28,828 nucleotides of DNA, from contig DAOVVG010000004.1 of NCBI GenBank assembly GCA_030632175.1, positions 1-28,828 on the forward strand, read 5' to 3'. Positions 1-8,298 of the stretch are shown here, piece after piece. Under the pieces are notes generated by a model. That model made no database searches. It was not told the DNA's origin and saw only the letters and a list, made by a program, of their open reading frames with translations. The DNA is from Gammaproteobacteria bacterium (lineage in GTDB: Bacteria; Pseudomonadota; Gammaproteobacteria; UBA9214). The first letter of the stretch is position 1; each line of letters opens with the position of its first letter. A program made the position numbers and the translations under genes.

Positions 1-1014
1 AAAGTGCAAGGCGTCATCCTGGGTGATCTCACCCTCCTTGAACAACGCAAACAAGGCCTGGTCAAAGGTAATCATACCCTGCTGACCTGACTGCTTCATG
101 AGTTCCTTCAGCTTGTGTATTTCACCCTTGCGGATTACATCATGCACCAGCGGCGTACCCAGCAGGATCTCTACACACACCCGCCGCCCGTTACCATCCG
201 CGCGCGGAATCAACTGCTGGGCGAGAAAAGCCTTCAGGTTCATGGACAAGTCCATAAACAACTGCGGTCGGCGTTCTTCCGGGAAGAAGTTGATAATACG
301 GTCCATTGCCTGGTTGGCATTATTGGCGTGCAGTGTTGCCAGACACAGGTGACCGGTTTCGGAAAAGGCAATCGCGTGGTCCATGGTCTCACGATCACGT
401 ATCTCGCCAATCAGGATAACGTCCGGAGCCTGTCGCAGGGTGTTCTTCAGCGCAGTCGCGTAGGACTCGGTATCAATACCCACTTCACGCTGGGTAACAA
501 TGCAGCCCTTGTGCGGATGCACATACTCGATCGGGTCCTCAATGGTAATAATATGACCGGTACCCGTCTCGTTACGATAGTCAATCATGGAGGCCAGCGA
601 GGTTGACTTACCCGTACCGGTTGCACCGATAAACACGATCAGGCCACGCTTGGTCATTGCCAGGTTCTTCAGAATCGGCGGCAAATTCAACTCTTCTATC
701 GTCGGAATAACAGTATCAATACGGCGCAACACCGCACCGGCCTGGTCACGCTGGATAAAGGCACTGGCACGAAACCGGCCTACACCTTCCTCGTTAACCG
801 CGAAGTTACATTCGTGTGTCGCCTCGAATTCGTCACGCTGTGCCGGCGTCATCATGCTGGTGACGATTTCCATGGACGTTTCCGGGGTCAATACCTCATT
901 GGAAACCGGTGCTGTCTTGCCGTCCACTTTCATGGTTGGCGCCACACCGGCTGTCAGGAATAAATCCGACGCGCCCTTGTCATGCATCATTTTCAACAGT
1001 GAAGATAATTCCAT
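1..1014 (-). CDS. pilU: Type IV pilus retraction ATPase PilU, partial (3' end beyond window)
   Basis: This is a hexameric cytoplasmic ATPase that assists PilT in depolymerising type IV pili during twitching. Reading the minus strand from ATG at 1014 gives 338 uninterrupted codons up to the window edge. PilU proteins are about 380 residues, so roughly the last 40 are missing. The start is supported by GGAGAA at 1020-1025. Visible features are an N-terminal secretion-ATPase domain (GASDLFLTAG near residue 14), Walker A GATGTGKST at about 130-138, the Walker B region DVILIGEIRD and the motif TGHLCLATLHA. The motif GEIRD (PilT has GEMRD) and the lack of the PilT motif AIRNLIRE point to PilU. It lies 23 nt downstream of pilT and is almost certainly in the same operon. 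Confidence 0.93.
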   Translation of the reverse strand, partial: MELSSLLKMMHDKGASDLFLTAGVAPTMKVDGKTAPVSNEVLTPETSMEIVTSMMTPAQRDEFEATHECNFAVNEEGVGRFRASAFIQRDQAGAVLRRIDTVIPTIEELNLPPILKNLAMTKRGLIVFIGATGTGKSTSLASMIDYRNETGTGHIITIEDPIEYVHPHKGCIVTQREVGIDTESYATALKNTLRQAPDVILIGEIRDRETMDHAIAFSETGHLCLATLHANNANQAMDRIINFFPEERRPQLFMDLSMNLKAFLAQQLIPRADGNGRRVCVEILLGTPLVHDVIRKGEIHKLKELMKQSGQQGMITFDQALFALFKEGEITQDDALHF

Positions 1015-1037
1015 AGCCGTTCTCCGAATTCAGCCGC

Positions 1038-2075
1038 TTACCGGAAGCTGTCCTTGTTGACTGCCTTCACACGCGCATCCTGCTTGGTGATCAGACCCTT
1101 CGACAGCAGATCCAGAAGATATTGATCCAGCGTCGTCATACCTACCGAATTACCAGTCTGGATGGCTGAATACATCTGCGCCACCTTGTCCTCGCGGATC
1201 AGATTACGAATCGCCGGCGTACCAATCATAATTTCCCAGGCAGCAATACGTCCACCGCCCACTTTTTTCAGCAGTGTCTGCGCGATGACAGAGCGCAGAG
1301 ATTCTGACAGCATGGAACGCACCATGGTCTTTTCCGCGGCAGGAAACACATCGATGACACGGTCAATGGTCTTGGCAGCCGAAGTGGTATGCAAGGTACC
1401 GAAAACAAGGTGCCCGGTTTCCGCGGCCGTCAGCGCCAGCCTGATGGTTTCCAGATCACGCATCTCACCCACCAGGATGATATCCGGATCTTCACGCAAG
1501 GCCGAGCGCAGCGCCTCGTTAAAGCCCAGCGTGTCCTTGTGCACCTCACGCTGGTTGATCAGGCACTTCTTGGTCTCGTGTACAAATTCAATCGGGTCTT
1601 CGATGGTCAGGATGTGTGCATAGGCCTTGGCATTGATGTAATCAATCATTGCTGCCAGCGTGGTGGACTTGCCGGAACCGGTCGGCCCGGTCACCAGCAC
1701 CAGCCCGCGCGGGGTGTCTGCAATTTCCTTGAAAATTGCCGGCGTACCCAGGTCTTCAAGACCGAGGATCTCGGAGGGAATGGTACGAAACACAGCACCT
1801 GCACCACGATTCTGGTTAAACGCATTGACACGAAAACGTGCAAGGTCGGGAATCTCGAATGAAAAATCGGTTTCGAGAAATTCCTCGTAATCCTTGCGCT
1901 GCTTGTCGTTCATGATGTCGTAGACAAGACCGTGCACGGTTTTATGATCCAGCGCGGGGACGTTCACCTTGCGCATATCCCCGTCAACACGGATCATCGG
2001 CGGCAGCCCTGCCGAGAGGTGCAGATCCGACGCGCCATTCTTGACACTGAAGGTAAGTAACTCAGCTATATCCAT
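1038..2075 (-). CDS. pilT: Type IV pilus retraction ATPase PilT
   Basis: PilT is the main motor ATPase for pilus retraction (twitching motility, DNA uptake). It acts at the cytoplasmic face of the pilus machine. The 345-aa product matches the usual 344-345 aa. The reading frame stays open further upstream (to 2108), but the ATG at 2075 gives the canonical MDIAELL start and has AGGGAG at 2082-2087. Walker A GPTGSGKST is at 130-138, Walker B DIILVGEMRD at about 198-207, TGHLVFGTLHT at about 220-230, and the PilT-specific AIRNLIRED motif is near the C terminus. pilU follows 23 nt downstream. A TATACT-like -10 lies upstream at 2224-2229 (minus), but no good -35 was found. Confidence 0.96.
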   Translation of the reverse strand: MDIAELLTFSVKNGASDLHLSAGLPPMIRVDGDMRKVNVPALDHKTVHGLVYDIMNDKQRKDYEEFLETDFSFEIPDLARFRVNAFNQNRGAGAVFRTIPSEILGLEDLGTPAIFKEIADTPRGLVLVTGPTGSGKSTTLAAMIDYINAKAYAHILTIEDPIEFVHETKKCLINQREVHKDTLGFNEALRSALREDPDIILVGEMRDLETIRLALTAAETGHLVFGTLHTTSAAKTIDRVIDVFPAAEKTMVRSMLSESLRSVIAQTLLKKVGGGRIAAWEIMIGTPAIRNLIREDKVAQMYSAIQTGNSVGMTTLDQYLLDLLSKGLITKQDARVKAVNKDSFR

Positions 2076-2415
2076 CCCAACTCCCTGTGCATTTTTAGTA
2101 CTCGCCAAAGGCTATCGTCTGTGATTTTGAATACTTGAAAAAACGTTTTGATATCGGTGACTTGTAGCGCCGGACAGCGGACGGCTTGCATTGAACCGGT
2201 CCTGCCCCCCCTGGGGCCGATTCAGTATAGCAGCAGCAGTATGCCGCATTATCCTGATTTAGCAAGCGCGGTCTGAACAATTTCCGTCAGGAATCAGTCA
2301 CCTAAACAAGTCGTTCCCACCACCACCAACACGCCACAGAGATACGCAGGGACGCGCTCTGAAGTTTCACCCGGCGGCTTGTCGCGCGCGGGTTCCATCC
2401 TGTATCGTCAAATGC
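2076..2415. other. Intergenic region between divergent pilT and proC
   Basis: These 340 bases contain no convincing gene. A 61-codon minus-strand frame here has no ribosome site and no recognisable product. The region must carry the promoters for both directions. Candidates are TATACT on the minus strand at 2224-2229 for pilTU, and TTGTCG (2379-2384) with TATCGT (2403-2408, spacer 18) for proC. Both are weak matches. In many gammaproteobacteria the PLP-binding protein gene yggS sits here ahead of proC. It is absent from this stretch. Confidence 0.5.
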
Positions 2416-3246
2416 ATGAATGACACTACCCTGACCTTCATCGGTGGCGGCAACATGGCAAGCAGCCTGATCGGCGGCTTGATTGCAGATGGCTGGGATC
2501 CGGCCCGCATCCGGGTTGCCGACAGCGATTCTGAACGCTTACAGCAGCTTTCACAGCGGTTCCCCATCGCCACAACCACCAGCAACAGTGACGCAGCTGA
2601 CCATACCGATATCATCGTACTGGCGGTCAAACCCCAGGTGATGCAAGCCGTCGCCCGTGAACTGGCCGACATCGTTGCACAGCAACAGCCGCTGGTTATC
2701 TCCATCGCTGCTGGCATCCCCGCCTCGGCACTGGGCAACTGGCTGGGACAGTCAACTGCCATCGTTCGCACCATGCCCAACACACCCGCCATGGTACAGA
2801 GCGGCGCAACAGCACTGTATGCGAATGAGCATGTCAGCGAAGATCAACGCAGCATTGCTGAATCGATATTGCGTGCGGTCGGTGTCGCCATCTGGGTCGA
2901 GGATGAGGAGCAAATGCATGCAGTAACCGCTCTTTCCGGCAGCGGCCCTGCCTACTTCTTCCTGTTCATGGAAGCATTACAGGCGGCCGGACAGGAACTC
3001 GGCCTGCCGGAAAAAACCGCCAGGCTACTGGCATTACAGACCGCTTTCGGTGCGGCAAAAATGGCCCTGGAGAGCAACGAGGACGCGGCCACCCTGCGCC
3101 ATCAGGTCACTTCACCGGGTGGCACGACCGAACACGCCATCCGCACCTTTCAGGAAGGTGCGCTGGAAGCGCTGGTCAGCAAGGCATTACTGGCAGCGGC
3201 CAAACGCTCCCGGGAACTCGCAACAGAATTTGGAACCGATTCATGA
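2416..3246 (+). CDS. proC: Pyrroline-5-carboxylate reductase
   Basis: ProC catalyses the last step of proline synthesis, the NAD(P)H-dependent reduction of 1-pyrroline-5-carboxylate to L-proline in the cytoplasm. The 276-aa product is close to the usual ~270. The N-terminal Rossmann motif FIGGGNMASSLIGGL (residues ~8-22) binds the nucleotide. The dimerisation-domain signature includes the ALSGSGPAYFF stretch and the VTSPGGTTEHAI segment that marks ProC. The ATG at 2416 has no clear Shine-Dalgarno sequence. Its stop overlaps the start of yggT by 4 nt (ATGA), which implies translational coupling. The partner yggS, often the preceding gene, is missing. Confidence 0.96.
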   Translation: MNDTTLTFIGGGNMASSLIGGLIADGWDPARIRVADSDSERLQQLSQRFPIATTTSNSDAADHTDIIVLAVKPQVMQAVARELADIVAQQQPLVISIAAGIPASALGNWLGQSTAIVRTMPNTPAMVQSGATALYANEHVSEDQRSIAESILRAVGVAIWVEDEEQMHAVTALSGSGPAYFFLFMEALQAAGQELGLPEKTARLLALQTAFGAAKMALESNEDAATLRHQVTSPGGTTEHAIRTFQEGALEALVSKALLAAAKRSRELATEFGTDS

Positions 3247-3797
3247 GCAGCAGTTACCTGGCCAATCCCCTTGAGTTTCTGATAACCACCCTGTTCAGTC
3301 TGTACATACTGGTCGTCATGCTTAGATTCATTCTGGGTGCCGTGCGTGCCGATTTCTACAACCCGGTCAGCCAGTTCCTGGTGCGCGTCACCAACCCCCT
3401 GCTGGTACCCATGCGCAAGATCATCCCCAGCATCCGGCAATACGATACCTCCGCCCTGCTGCTAATGCTGTTATTACAACTGCTGTCGCTGGTCATTGTG
3501 GTGATGCTGCGCGGCGCCAGCGTGCCTTTTATCACCCTGTTGCTGGTCGCTATCGGTGAACTCGTGGTTCTCGCATTCAACGTTTTTATCTTCGCTATCG
3601 TTATCCAGGTCATCATCAGCTGGGTCAGCCCGGGCACTTACAACCCCGTCAATGCGCTGCTCCACAGCATTACCAGGCCGATAATGGCTCCGGTGCAGCG
3701 ACTCATTCCGCCGATCTCCGGGATCGACCTGTCTCCGCTGATTGCACTGATCGGGCTGCAGGTTCTGAAAATGCTGGTACTGCCATTACTGGGCTGA
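3243..3797 (+). CDS. YggT family integral membrane protein
   Basis: This is a 184-aa inner-membrane protein with two repeated YGGT units, each with a pair of hydrophobic helices. They lie at roughly residues 10-35 and 65-90, then 95-120 and 155-182. The motif NPVSQFLVRVTNPLLVPMRK in the first half is mirrored by NPVNALLHSITRPIMAPVQR in the second, the classic YggT duplication. Function is unsettled in the literature; links to osmotic tolerance and to the proC/yggS locus are known. The ATG overlaps the proC stop (ATGA), so it is the second gene of the proC operon. Confidence 0.93.
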   Translation: MSSSYLANPLEFLITTLFSLYILVVMLRFILGAVRADFYNPVSQFLVRVTNPLLVPMRKIIPSIRQYDTSALLLMLLLQLLSLVIVVMLRGASVPFITLLLVAIGELVVLAFNVFIFAIVIQVIISWVSPGTYNPVNALLHSITRPIMAPVQRLIPPISGIDLSPLIALIGLQVLKMLVLPLLG

Positions 3798-3811
3798 CCG
3801 GTTTAATGTTC

Positions 3812-3857
3812 TATAATCAAAATATGTAGCCTGGATACGTATTTTGAGGAGAAAAAA
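3812..3857 (+). promoter_or_regulatory. Possible promoter -10 and ribosome site ahead of the DUF4426 gene
   Basis: A perfect -10 hexamer TATAAT lies at 3812-3817, about 40 nt before the next ATG. No good -35 lies 16-18 nt upstream, so it may be an activator-dependent or weak internal promoter. GAGGAGA at 3846-3852 is a strong Shine-Dalgarno sequence for the ATG at 3858. Confidence 0.4.
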
Positions 3858-4307
3858 ATGCAACCGGTAAACCGCATCATTACACTGCTGGCAGGTTTGG
3901 TTCTGCTGTTCCCACTGGCAGCCACTGCTGAAAATTCAAAAACATTTGGCCAATACGTCATTCACTACAACGCACTGGCTACCGACGTACTGCCGCCCCA
4001 GGTTGCACGTCAGTATCAGATTACCCGCAGCCGTAACCGCGGCATGATCAATATCACCGTACTGAAAAACATCCTCGGCAGCCCCGGCCAGCCGGTACAT
4101 GCACAGGTTGAGGTCAGCGCCCGCAATCTTGCCGGGCAGGGTCGCGCGATTCGCACACGGGAAATCCGTGATGGCAACGCCATTTACTATATTGGCGAGT
4201 TCGGCGTTGCCAACGAGGAAACCCTGAAATTCAGGGTAACAGCACGTCCGCAGGGAAGTCAGGAAAGCGTCGAGGTCGAATTCAGCCAGGACTTCTATAC
4301 CCAGTAA
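3858..4307 (+). CDS. DUF4426 domain-containing secreted protein
   Basis: This is a 149-aa protein with a Sec signal peptide (about residues 1-24, hydrophobic core ITLLAGLVLLFPLAATA). A single ~120-residue beta-rich domain of the DUF4426 type follows. Typical landmarks are FGQYVIHYNAL near the mature N terminus, VARQYQITRSRNRGMINITV, and a conserved acidic/aromatic C terminus. The role is unknown; it is expected in the periplasm or outer membrane. It follows proC-yggT, the same neighbour set seen in Pseudomonas, where it precedes metX-metW. Here metXW are not next. The start is fixed by GAGGAGA at 3846-3852. Confidence 0.88.
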   Translation: MQPVNRIITLLAGLVLLFPLAATAENSKTFGQYVIHYNALATDVLPPQVARQYQITRSRNRGMINITVLKNILGSPGQPVHAQVEVSARNLAGQGRAIRTREIRDGNAIYYIGEFGVANEETLKFRVTARPQGSQESVEVEFSQDFYTQ

Positions 4308-4416
4308 GCCGGTGCAGCCACTTTCCGTGGATCACCTTCCTGCGGTCACGCCGGTCCGCGGCCGGTTGCCGTGTTACCGGATGACTGCCCGATCACCCTG
4401 CTACTAACCCGCTGAT

Positions 4417-5913
4417 TTGCAAACACCCCCACAAAAACCCCATTCACTGCTCCGATCCAAAATGTTCTGGGTTGGTATTCTGTATTTCGCAGAAGGCTTT
4501 CCGCTGGGCGTTTTCTACGACGTGTTTCCCGTACAGTTCCGTCAACAGGGCGTGGATCTCCGTGATATCGGTTTTCTGAGCCTGCTGGGTCTGGCCTGGA
4601 CACTGAAATTTCTGTGGGCACCGGCGATTGACCACTTTCGCCACCATCGTCGCTGGATGTTCAGCGTCGATCTGTTAATGGCAGGCATCATGCTGGTGTT
4701 TGCAATCCATGCTGACTTCGGTCCCTGGGTATGGATAGCCATTGGCGCTTTTACAGTGCTGTCTGCCACCAACGATATTGCCATCGATGGTTTCACCATC
4801 GAGATGCTCAACAGACACGAACTGGGGCTGGCAAACGGTGTTCGCATTGCCTTTTATCGCGTCGGCATGCTGGCCTCCGGATTCATCCTGATACTGACAG
4901 ACTGGCTGGGCTGGAGTGGCACTTACACGGCCGGCGCCGCCATCCTGCTGCTCGCCGGCATCGCCTGCCTGAATGCGCCCCGGGAACGCGCCATCAAGCC
5001 GGCCGGCAGCCTGTCTCTCAGAGAAGAATGGCGGGGGTTACTGACACACCCGATGGCGCTCGCCAGCGTGATTGCCTTTCTGCTGGGCACTGTATGGCTG
5101 ATCAATCGCACCACACACTGGTCCGCTACGATTGAATATTTCTGGGCATACGCTCTACTGCTGGCGCTGTTAGCATTTATGATCAGCCTGTTTTATTCCG
5201 GTGGCCTATCAGCCAGTCGGCGCACCACCAACAACACCCCGATTACTGAAGGCCCGATGTTCGGTACCCTGCTGGAGATGCTGCAGCGTCCCTACATAGT
5301 CCCCGTCATCCTGTTCATCCTGATTTTCAAACTGGGTGACAGCGCCATGGGCTTCATGATCAAGCCGTTCTGGGTGGACAGTGGTTTCAGTGCGACCCAG
5401 ATCGGCCTGGTATCCATCAATATCGGTCTGGCGTTGTCCATTGCCGGCGGTATTGCCGGTGGCTGGTTCACCGACCGTGTGGGTATCTTCAGGGGACTCT
5501 GGATACTCGGTCTGTTACAGGCCGCTTCCAATCTCGGCTACGCCTGGGTGGCTGCGGTGATACCTGCGGCAGAACCCGGCGTAGCGATTGCCCTGCACTA
5601 TCAGTCCATGATGTACACAGCCAGCGCGCTGGAATCATTCTGCGGCGGACTCGGAACCGCCGCCTTTTTGGCCTTCCTGATGTCCATCGTCAACAAGCGC
5701 CACTCGGCCACTGAATATGCCTTGCTGTCGTCCATCTTTGCACTGAGCCGTTCAGTCTCCGGCTGGGCCAGCGGTTATGGTGCCGTCGCCTTCGGCTATG
5801 CTGATTACTTTATGCTGACATTTTTTCTCGCCTTCCCGGCCTACCTGCTGCTACCCTGGGTTCGAAAAATGATGCGTTATACAGAACAGCAACATGACTG
5901 GGGGCAAAACTAG
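4417..5913 (+). CDS. MFS transporter, AmpG-like permease
   Basis: This is a 498-aa inner-membrane major facilitator protein with about 12 hydrophobic helices. Its pattern recalls AmpG (E. coli AmpG 491 aa), which imports anhydromuropeptides for peptidoglycan recycling. AmpG-like landmarks are the early LYFAEGFPLGVFYDVFP segment, DIGFLSLLGLAWTLKFLWAP, the A-motif region DHFRHHRRW, SATNDIAIDGF and the FYRVGMLASG helix. The longest frame begins with TTG at 4417. An ATG at 4462 is an alternative start that loses 15 polar residues. Neither has a clear ribosome site. The substrate is inferred from family resemblance only; siderophore or acetyl-CoA transporters of related families remain possible. 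Confidence 0.8.
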   Translation: MQTPPQKPHSLLRSKMFWVGILYFAEGFPLGVFYDVFPVQFRQQGVDLRDIGFLSLLGLAWTLKFLWAPAIDHFRHHRRWMFSVDLLMAGIMLVFAIHADFGPWVWIAIGAFTVLSATNDIAIDGFTIEMLNRHELGLANGVRIAFYRVGMLASGFILILTDWLGWSGTYTAGAAILLLAGIACLNAPRERAIKPAGSLSLREEWRGLLTHPMALASVIAFLLGTVWLINRTTHWSATIEYFWAYALLLALLAFMISLFYSGGLSASRRTTNNTPITEGPMFGTLLEMLQRPYIVPVILFILIFKLGDSAMGFMIKPFWVDSGFSATQIGLVSINIGLALSIAGGIAGGWFTDRVGIFRGLWILGLLQAASNLGYAWVAAVIPAAEPGVAIALHYQSMMYTASALESFCGGLGTAAFLAFLMSIVNKRHSATEYALLSSIFALSRSVSGWASGYGAVAFGYADYFMLTFFLAFPAYLLLPWVRKMMRYTEQQHDWGQN

Positions 5914-6064
5914 CAAGCCTGGACTCCCTGCCGTATCCGTTTGAAAAAAAAGATAAATTAACAATGCCCCGTGTAATTTTCAGCCATTTTTACAGCACGG
6001 TTATCGTGGTTTATATGTTCTTCAGCCCAGGCATCGGCTATCCTAGAGCGTCAGGAGAAGTGTT

Positions 6065-6265
6065 ATGCAGCAAAAACGCTCAAAAGGGCAACGTCGCTGG
6101 GGGCTTGAACAGGAGTTCCCGGTCAAGGACAGTAACGGGGTCATCGTGGTTACCGACCGCCGGCGGCTCACTGATAGACGTCTCGACAATACCAGTCTGG
6201 AAGATCGCTTGATGATGTTCTCGGAAATGCCGGTTGTCGATATCGAATTGATTGAGAACAACTGA
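6065..6265 (+). CDS. Small hypothetical protein (66 aa), basic N-terminal half
   Basis: I do not recognise a named family. The frame has a near-ideal ribosome site (AGGAG at 6053-6057, ATG at 6065), which favours it over the overlapping frame that begins at 5964. The product has a basic N-terminal half rich in Arg (QRRWGLEQ, then TDRRRLTDRR with two DRR units) and an acidic C-terminal half (LEDRLMMFSEMPVVDIELIE). It has no signal peptide, no membrane segment and no cysteine, so it is cytoplasmic. It stands alone between the AmpG-like gene and the convergent ExoIII gene. The DRRxLxDRR pattern recurs in linkers of signalling proteins, but that does not assign a function. Confidence 0.7.
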   Translation: MQQKRSKGQRRWGLEQEFPVKDSNGVIVVTDRRRLTDRRLDNTSLEDRLMMFSEMPVVDIELIENN

Positions 6266-6279
6266 GCATCCCCGCATTC

Positions 6280-6296
6280 GTCGCCGTACCGGCGAC
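6280..6296. terminator. Hairpin between convergent genes (possible terminator)
   Basis: The inverted repeat GTCGCC / GGCGAC (6 bp stem, 5-nt loop) lies in the 41-nt gap between the 66-aa protein gene and the end of the ExoIII gene. It has no T-run on either strand, so it may be a weak bidirectional terminator or mRNA 3'-end hairpin. Confidence 0.35.
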
Positions 6297-6306
6297 ATAT
6301 CTGCCA

Positions 6307-7080
6307 CTACAGCTTGTAATCGTAATCCATAATCAACGGTGCATGATCCGAAAATCGCTTGTTCTTGTAGATGCGGGCAGCCTGCACCTTCTCACCGATA
6401 CCTGGCGTCGTAATCTGGTAATCAATACGCCAGCCAACATTCTTTGCCCAGGCCTGACCCCGGTTTGACCACCAGGTGTATTGGTCTACATCCTGATTCA
6501 CGACACGAAACGCATCCACAAAACCGGCCGGCCCGAACAGCTCATCCATCCAGGACCGCTCTTCGGGCAGAAAGCCTGAATTCTTGCGGTTGCCCCGCCA
6601 GTTCTTCAGGTCTATTTCCTTGTGCGCGATATTCCAGTCGCCACACAGAATAAACTCGCGCCGTTTCAGCTTAAGTTTACGCAACCAGGGCATAAAACGT
6701 TCCAGGAAACCGAACTTGATCGCCTGACGTTGTTCGCTGGATGAACCGGATGGCAGGTACAACGAAACCACGCTCAAGGGCCCAAAACATACCTCGATGT
6801 AACGCCCCTCGGCATCCATATCCGGCCACCCCAGACCGATTTTTACCTTGTCCGGCTTGTGCTTGCTGTAGATGGCCACACCACTGTAGCCCTTCTTCTC
6901 GGCATCATGAAAATACACATGCCAGCCTCGCGGGTGAAATATCCTGTCCTCCAGTTGTTGCACCTGTGCCCTGGTTTCCTGGATACAAACGACATCAGCC
7001 TGCTGGCGCACCATCCACTGGAAGAAGCCCTTTTTGGCAGCAGCACGAATGCCGTTTACATTGACAGTGATAATGCGCAT
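6307..7080 (-). CDS. Exodeoxyribonuclease III family protein (Crc-locus orthologue)
   Basis: This 257-aa protein belongs to the exonuclease/endonuclease/phosphatase superfamily, the AP-endonuclease fold of base-excision repair. The start ATG at 7080 gives the canonical MRIITVNVNGIR. The frame stays open into pyrE antisense and that extension is discarded. Catalytic residues are all present: E35 in CIQETR, D148 and N150 in GDWN, D220 in WRIDYQ, and D245-H246 in SDHAP. It is divergent from pyrE. In Pseudomonas that position is held by crc, the ExoIII relative that lost catalytic residues and works with Hfq in catabolite repression. The intact site here argues for a real nuclease (ExoA/XthA type). 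A moonlighting regulatory role cannot be excluded from sequence. Confidence 0.9.
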   Translation of the reverse strand: MRIITVNVNGIRAAAKKGFFQWMVRQQADVVCIQETRAQVQQLEDRIFHPRGWHVYFHDAEKKGYSGVAIYSKHKPDKVKIGLGWPDMDAEGRYIEVCFGPLSVVSLYLPSGSSSEQRQAIKFGFLERFMPWLRKLKLKRREFILCGDWNIAHKEIDLKNWRGNRKNSGFLPEERSWMDELFGPAGFVDAFRVVNQDVDQYTWWSNRGQAWAKNVGWRIDYQITTPGIGEKVQAARIYKNKRFSDHAPLIMDYDYKL

Positions 7081-7149
7081 GTTTTTCCCCGGGTTGATTC
7101 GGCGTGTATGATAACCAGCCCGGCAAGCCATAACGACCCTTGACTGCAT

Positions 7150-7791
7150 ATGAAAGACTATCAACACGACTTTATCGAGTTCGCCATCAGCGCCGGCGTG
7201 TTGCGCTTTGGTGAGTTCACCCTGAAATCGGGCCGCACCAGCCCTTACTTCTTCAATGCGGGTCTGTTCAATACCGGTGAGCACCTGGCCCGCCTGGGAC
7301 GTTGCTATGCACAGGCAATTGTCGACAGCGGCACCGAATTTGATGTCCTGTTTGGTCCGGCCTACAAGGGTATTCCACTGGCTGCTGCGACCAGTATTGC
7401 ACTGGCTGACCACCATCAGCGTAATACCCCCTGGTGCTTTAATCGCAAGGAAGCAAAAGACCATGGTGAAGGAGGCAACCTGGTCGGCGCGGGGCTATCC
7501 GGCAAGATCATGGTCATTGATGATGTCATCACCGCCGGCACCGCCATCCGTGAGTCCGTGGAAATCATTCAGGCTGCAGACGCCACCTTGTCCGGCGTGG
7601 TTATTGCGCTCGACCGACAGGAACGCGGTCGCGACCAGCGCTCCGCCATCCAGGAAGTCGAGGAATCTCTCGGCATAACGGTCACCAGTATCGTATCACT
7701 GGCCCACCTGCTGGAATACCTGCAAAATACCCCGGGGCAAGACGAGAATGTTGCGAAAATAACCGCGTACCGTGAGCAGTACGGCGTGTAA
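7150..7791 (+). CDS. pyrE: Orotate phosphoribosyltransferase
   Basis: PyrE transfers the ribose-5-phosphate of PRPP onto orotate to give OMP, the fifth step of pyrimidine synthesis, in the cytoplasm. The 213-aa length equals the E. coli enzyme. Landmarks are FGEFTLKSGRTSPYFFNAG near residues 22-40, GPAYKGIPLA (substrate loop), the flexible loop FNRKEAKDHGEGG with catalytic Lys, and the PRPP-binding motif MVIDDVITAGTAIRE around residues 120-134. It is divergent from the ExoIII gene, with a 69-nt gap. Its stop lies only 6 nt from the end of the convergent lipoprotein gene. Confidence 0.97.
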   Translation: MKDYQHDFIEFAISAGVLRFGEFTLKSGRTSPYFFNAGLFNTGEHLARLGRCYAQAIVDSGTEFDVLFGPAYKGIPLAAATSIALADHHQRNTPWCFNRKEAKDHGEGGNLVGAGLSGKIMVIDDVITAGTAIRESVEIIQAADATLSGVVIALDRQERGRDQRSAIQEVEESLGITVTSIVSLAHLLEYLQNTPGQDENVAKITAYREQYGV

Positions 7792-7797
7792 AAAGTC

Positions 7798-8298
7798 TTA
7801 CTGGTCGGTTTGAATTTCAATCGAGATTTCTGCGCCTCCCAGGGAATCGGAAATACCGGTGCCACCATCATCAATCAACATCCTGCCCTTGATGTCCACC
7901 GGCTTTTCCGGCGCCTTCCTGTCAAACAAATCCGGCAACAGTCCATTCTCTTCAGCATCCAGTTCACCCATCTCCGGCCCCTGATCAAGCCAGCCGGAAT
8001 CCGGAGCCACCCCAAAACCGGGTGGGTCTTGCAGCGCCGCAGGCTTGTCAGTGAGTTTTAAATTGAGCGATTCCAGCGTCCGCGGTTCGTCGGGCGCCGG
8101 CGGCGCCTCATCCTGTAAGCCGTCGTCGGGATGGCCAGTCGCCGTGGCCGGTTCTGTCTCATGGGCTGCGGCAGGATTTGCCGGCGCGTCGCCTGACACG
8201 TTTGCAGGCTGATGCTCTCCACACGCAGACAGAAACGCGATGCACAACCAGCCGGTTGCGCGCACGCTGTTGCGGCTGACCGCTCTAGCCAAAAACAA
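7798..8298 (-). CDS. Putative lipoprotein, Pro/Asp/Glu-rich
   Basis: This protein of up to 166 aa is not recognised by family. The N terminus reads as a short hydrophobic segment ending in the lipobox FLSAC, so signal peptidase II cleavage and lipid anchoring are expected. What follows is low-complexity and acidic (rich in Pro, Ala, Asp, Glu), with a short C-terminal ordered-looking part (DIKGRMLIDDGG...). The start is ambiguous. TTG at 8298 has a GGGGTG ribosome site and overlaps the end of the TauE gene by 14 nt. GTG at 8265 would give a shorter, more typical lipoprotein leader. Either way it appears coupled to the upstream permease gene. A lipoprotein in the pyrE/argB area is also seen in pseudomonads, but I cannot confirm orthology. 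Confidence 0.72.
   Translation of the reverse strand: MFLARAVSRNSVRATGWLCIAFLSACGEHQPANVSGDAPANPAAAHETEPATATGHPDDGLQDEAPPAPDEPRTLESLNLKLTDKPAALQDPPGFGVAPDSGWLDQGPEMGELDAEENGLLPDLFDRKAPEKPVDIKGRMLIDDGGTGISDSLGGAEISIEIQTDQ

Noticed and set aside
5964..6212. 82-codon frame overlapping the 66-aa protein
   Set aside because: No ribosome site, no coherent composition; the frame at 6065 has an ideal AGGAG.
7081..7464. N-terminal extension of the ExoIII frame into pyrE antisense
   Set aside because: The canonical MRIITVNVNGIR start at 7080 fits the family exactly; the extension only reflects an open frame.
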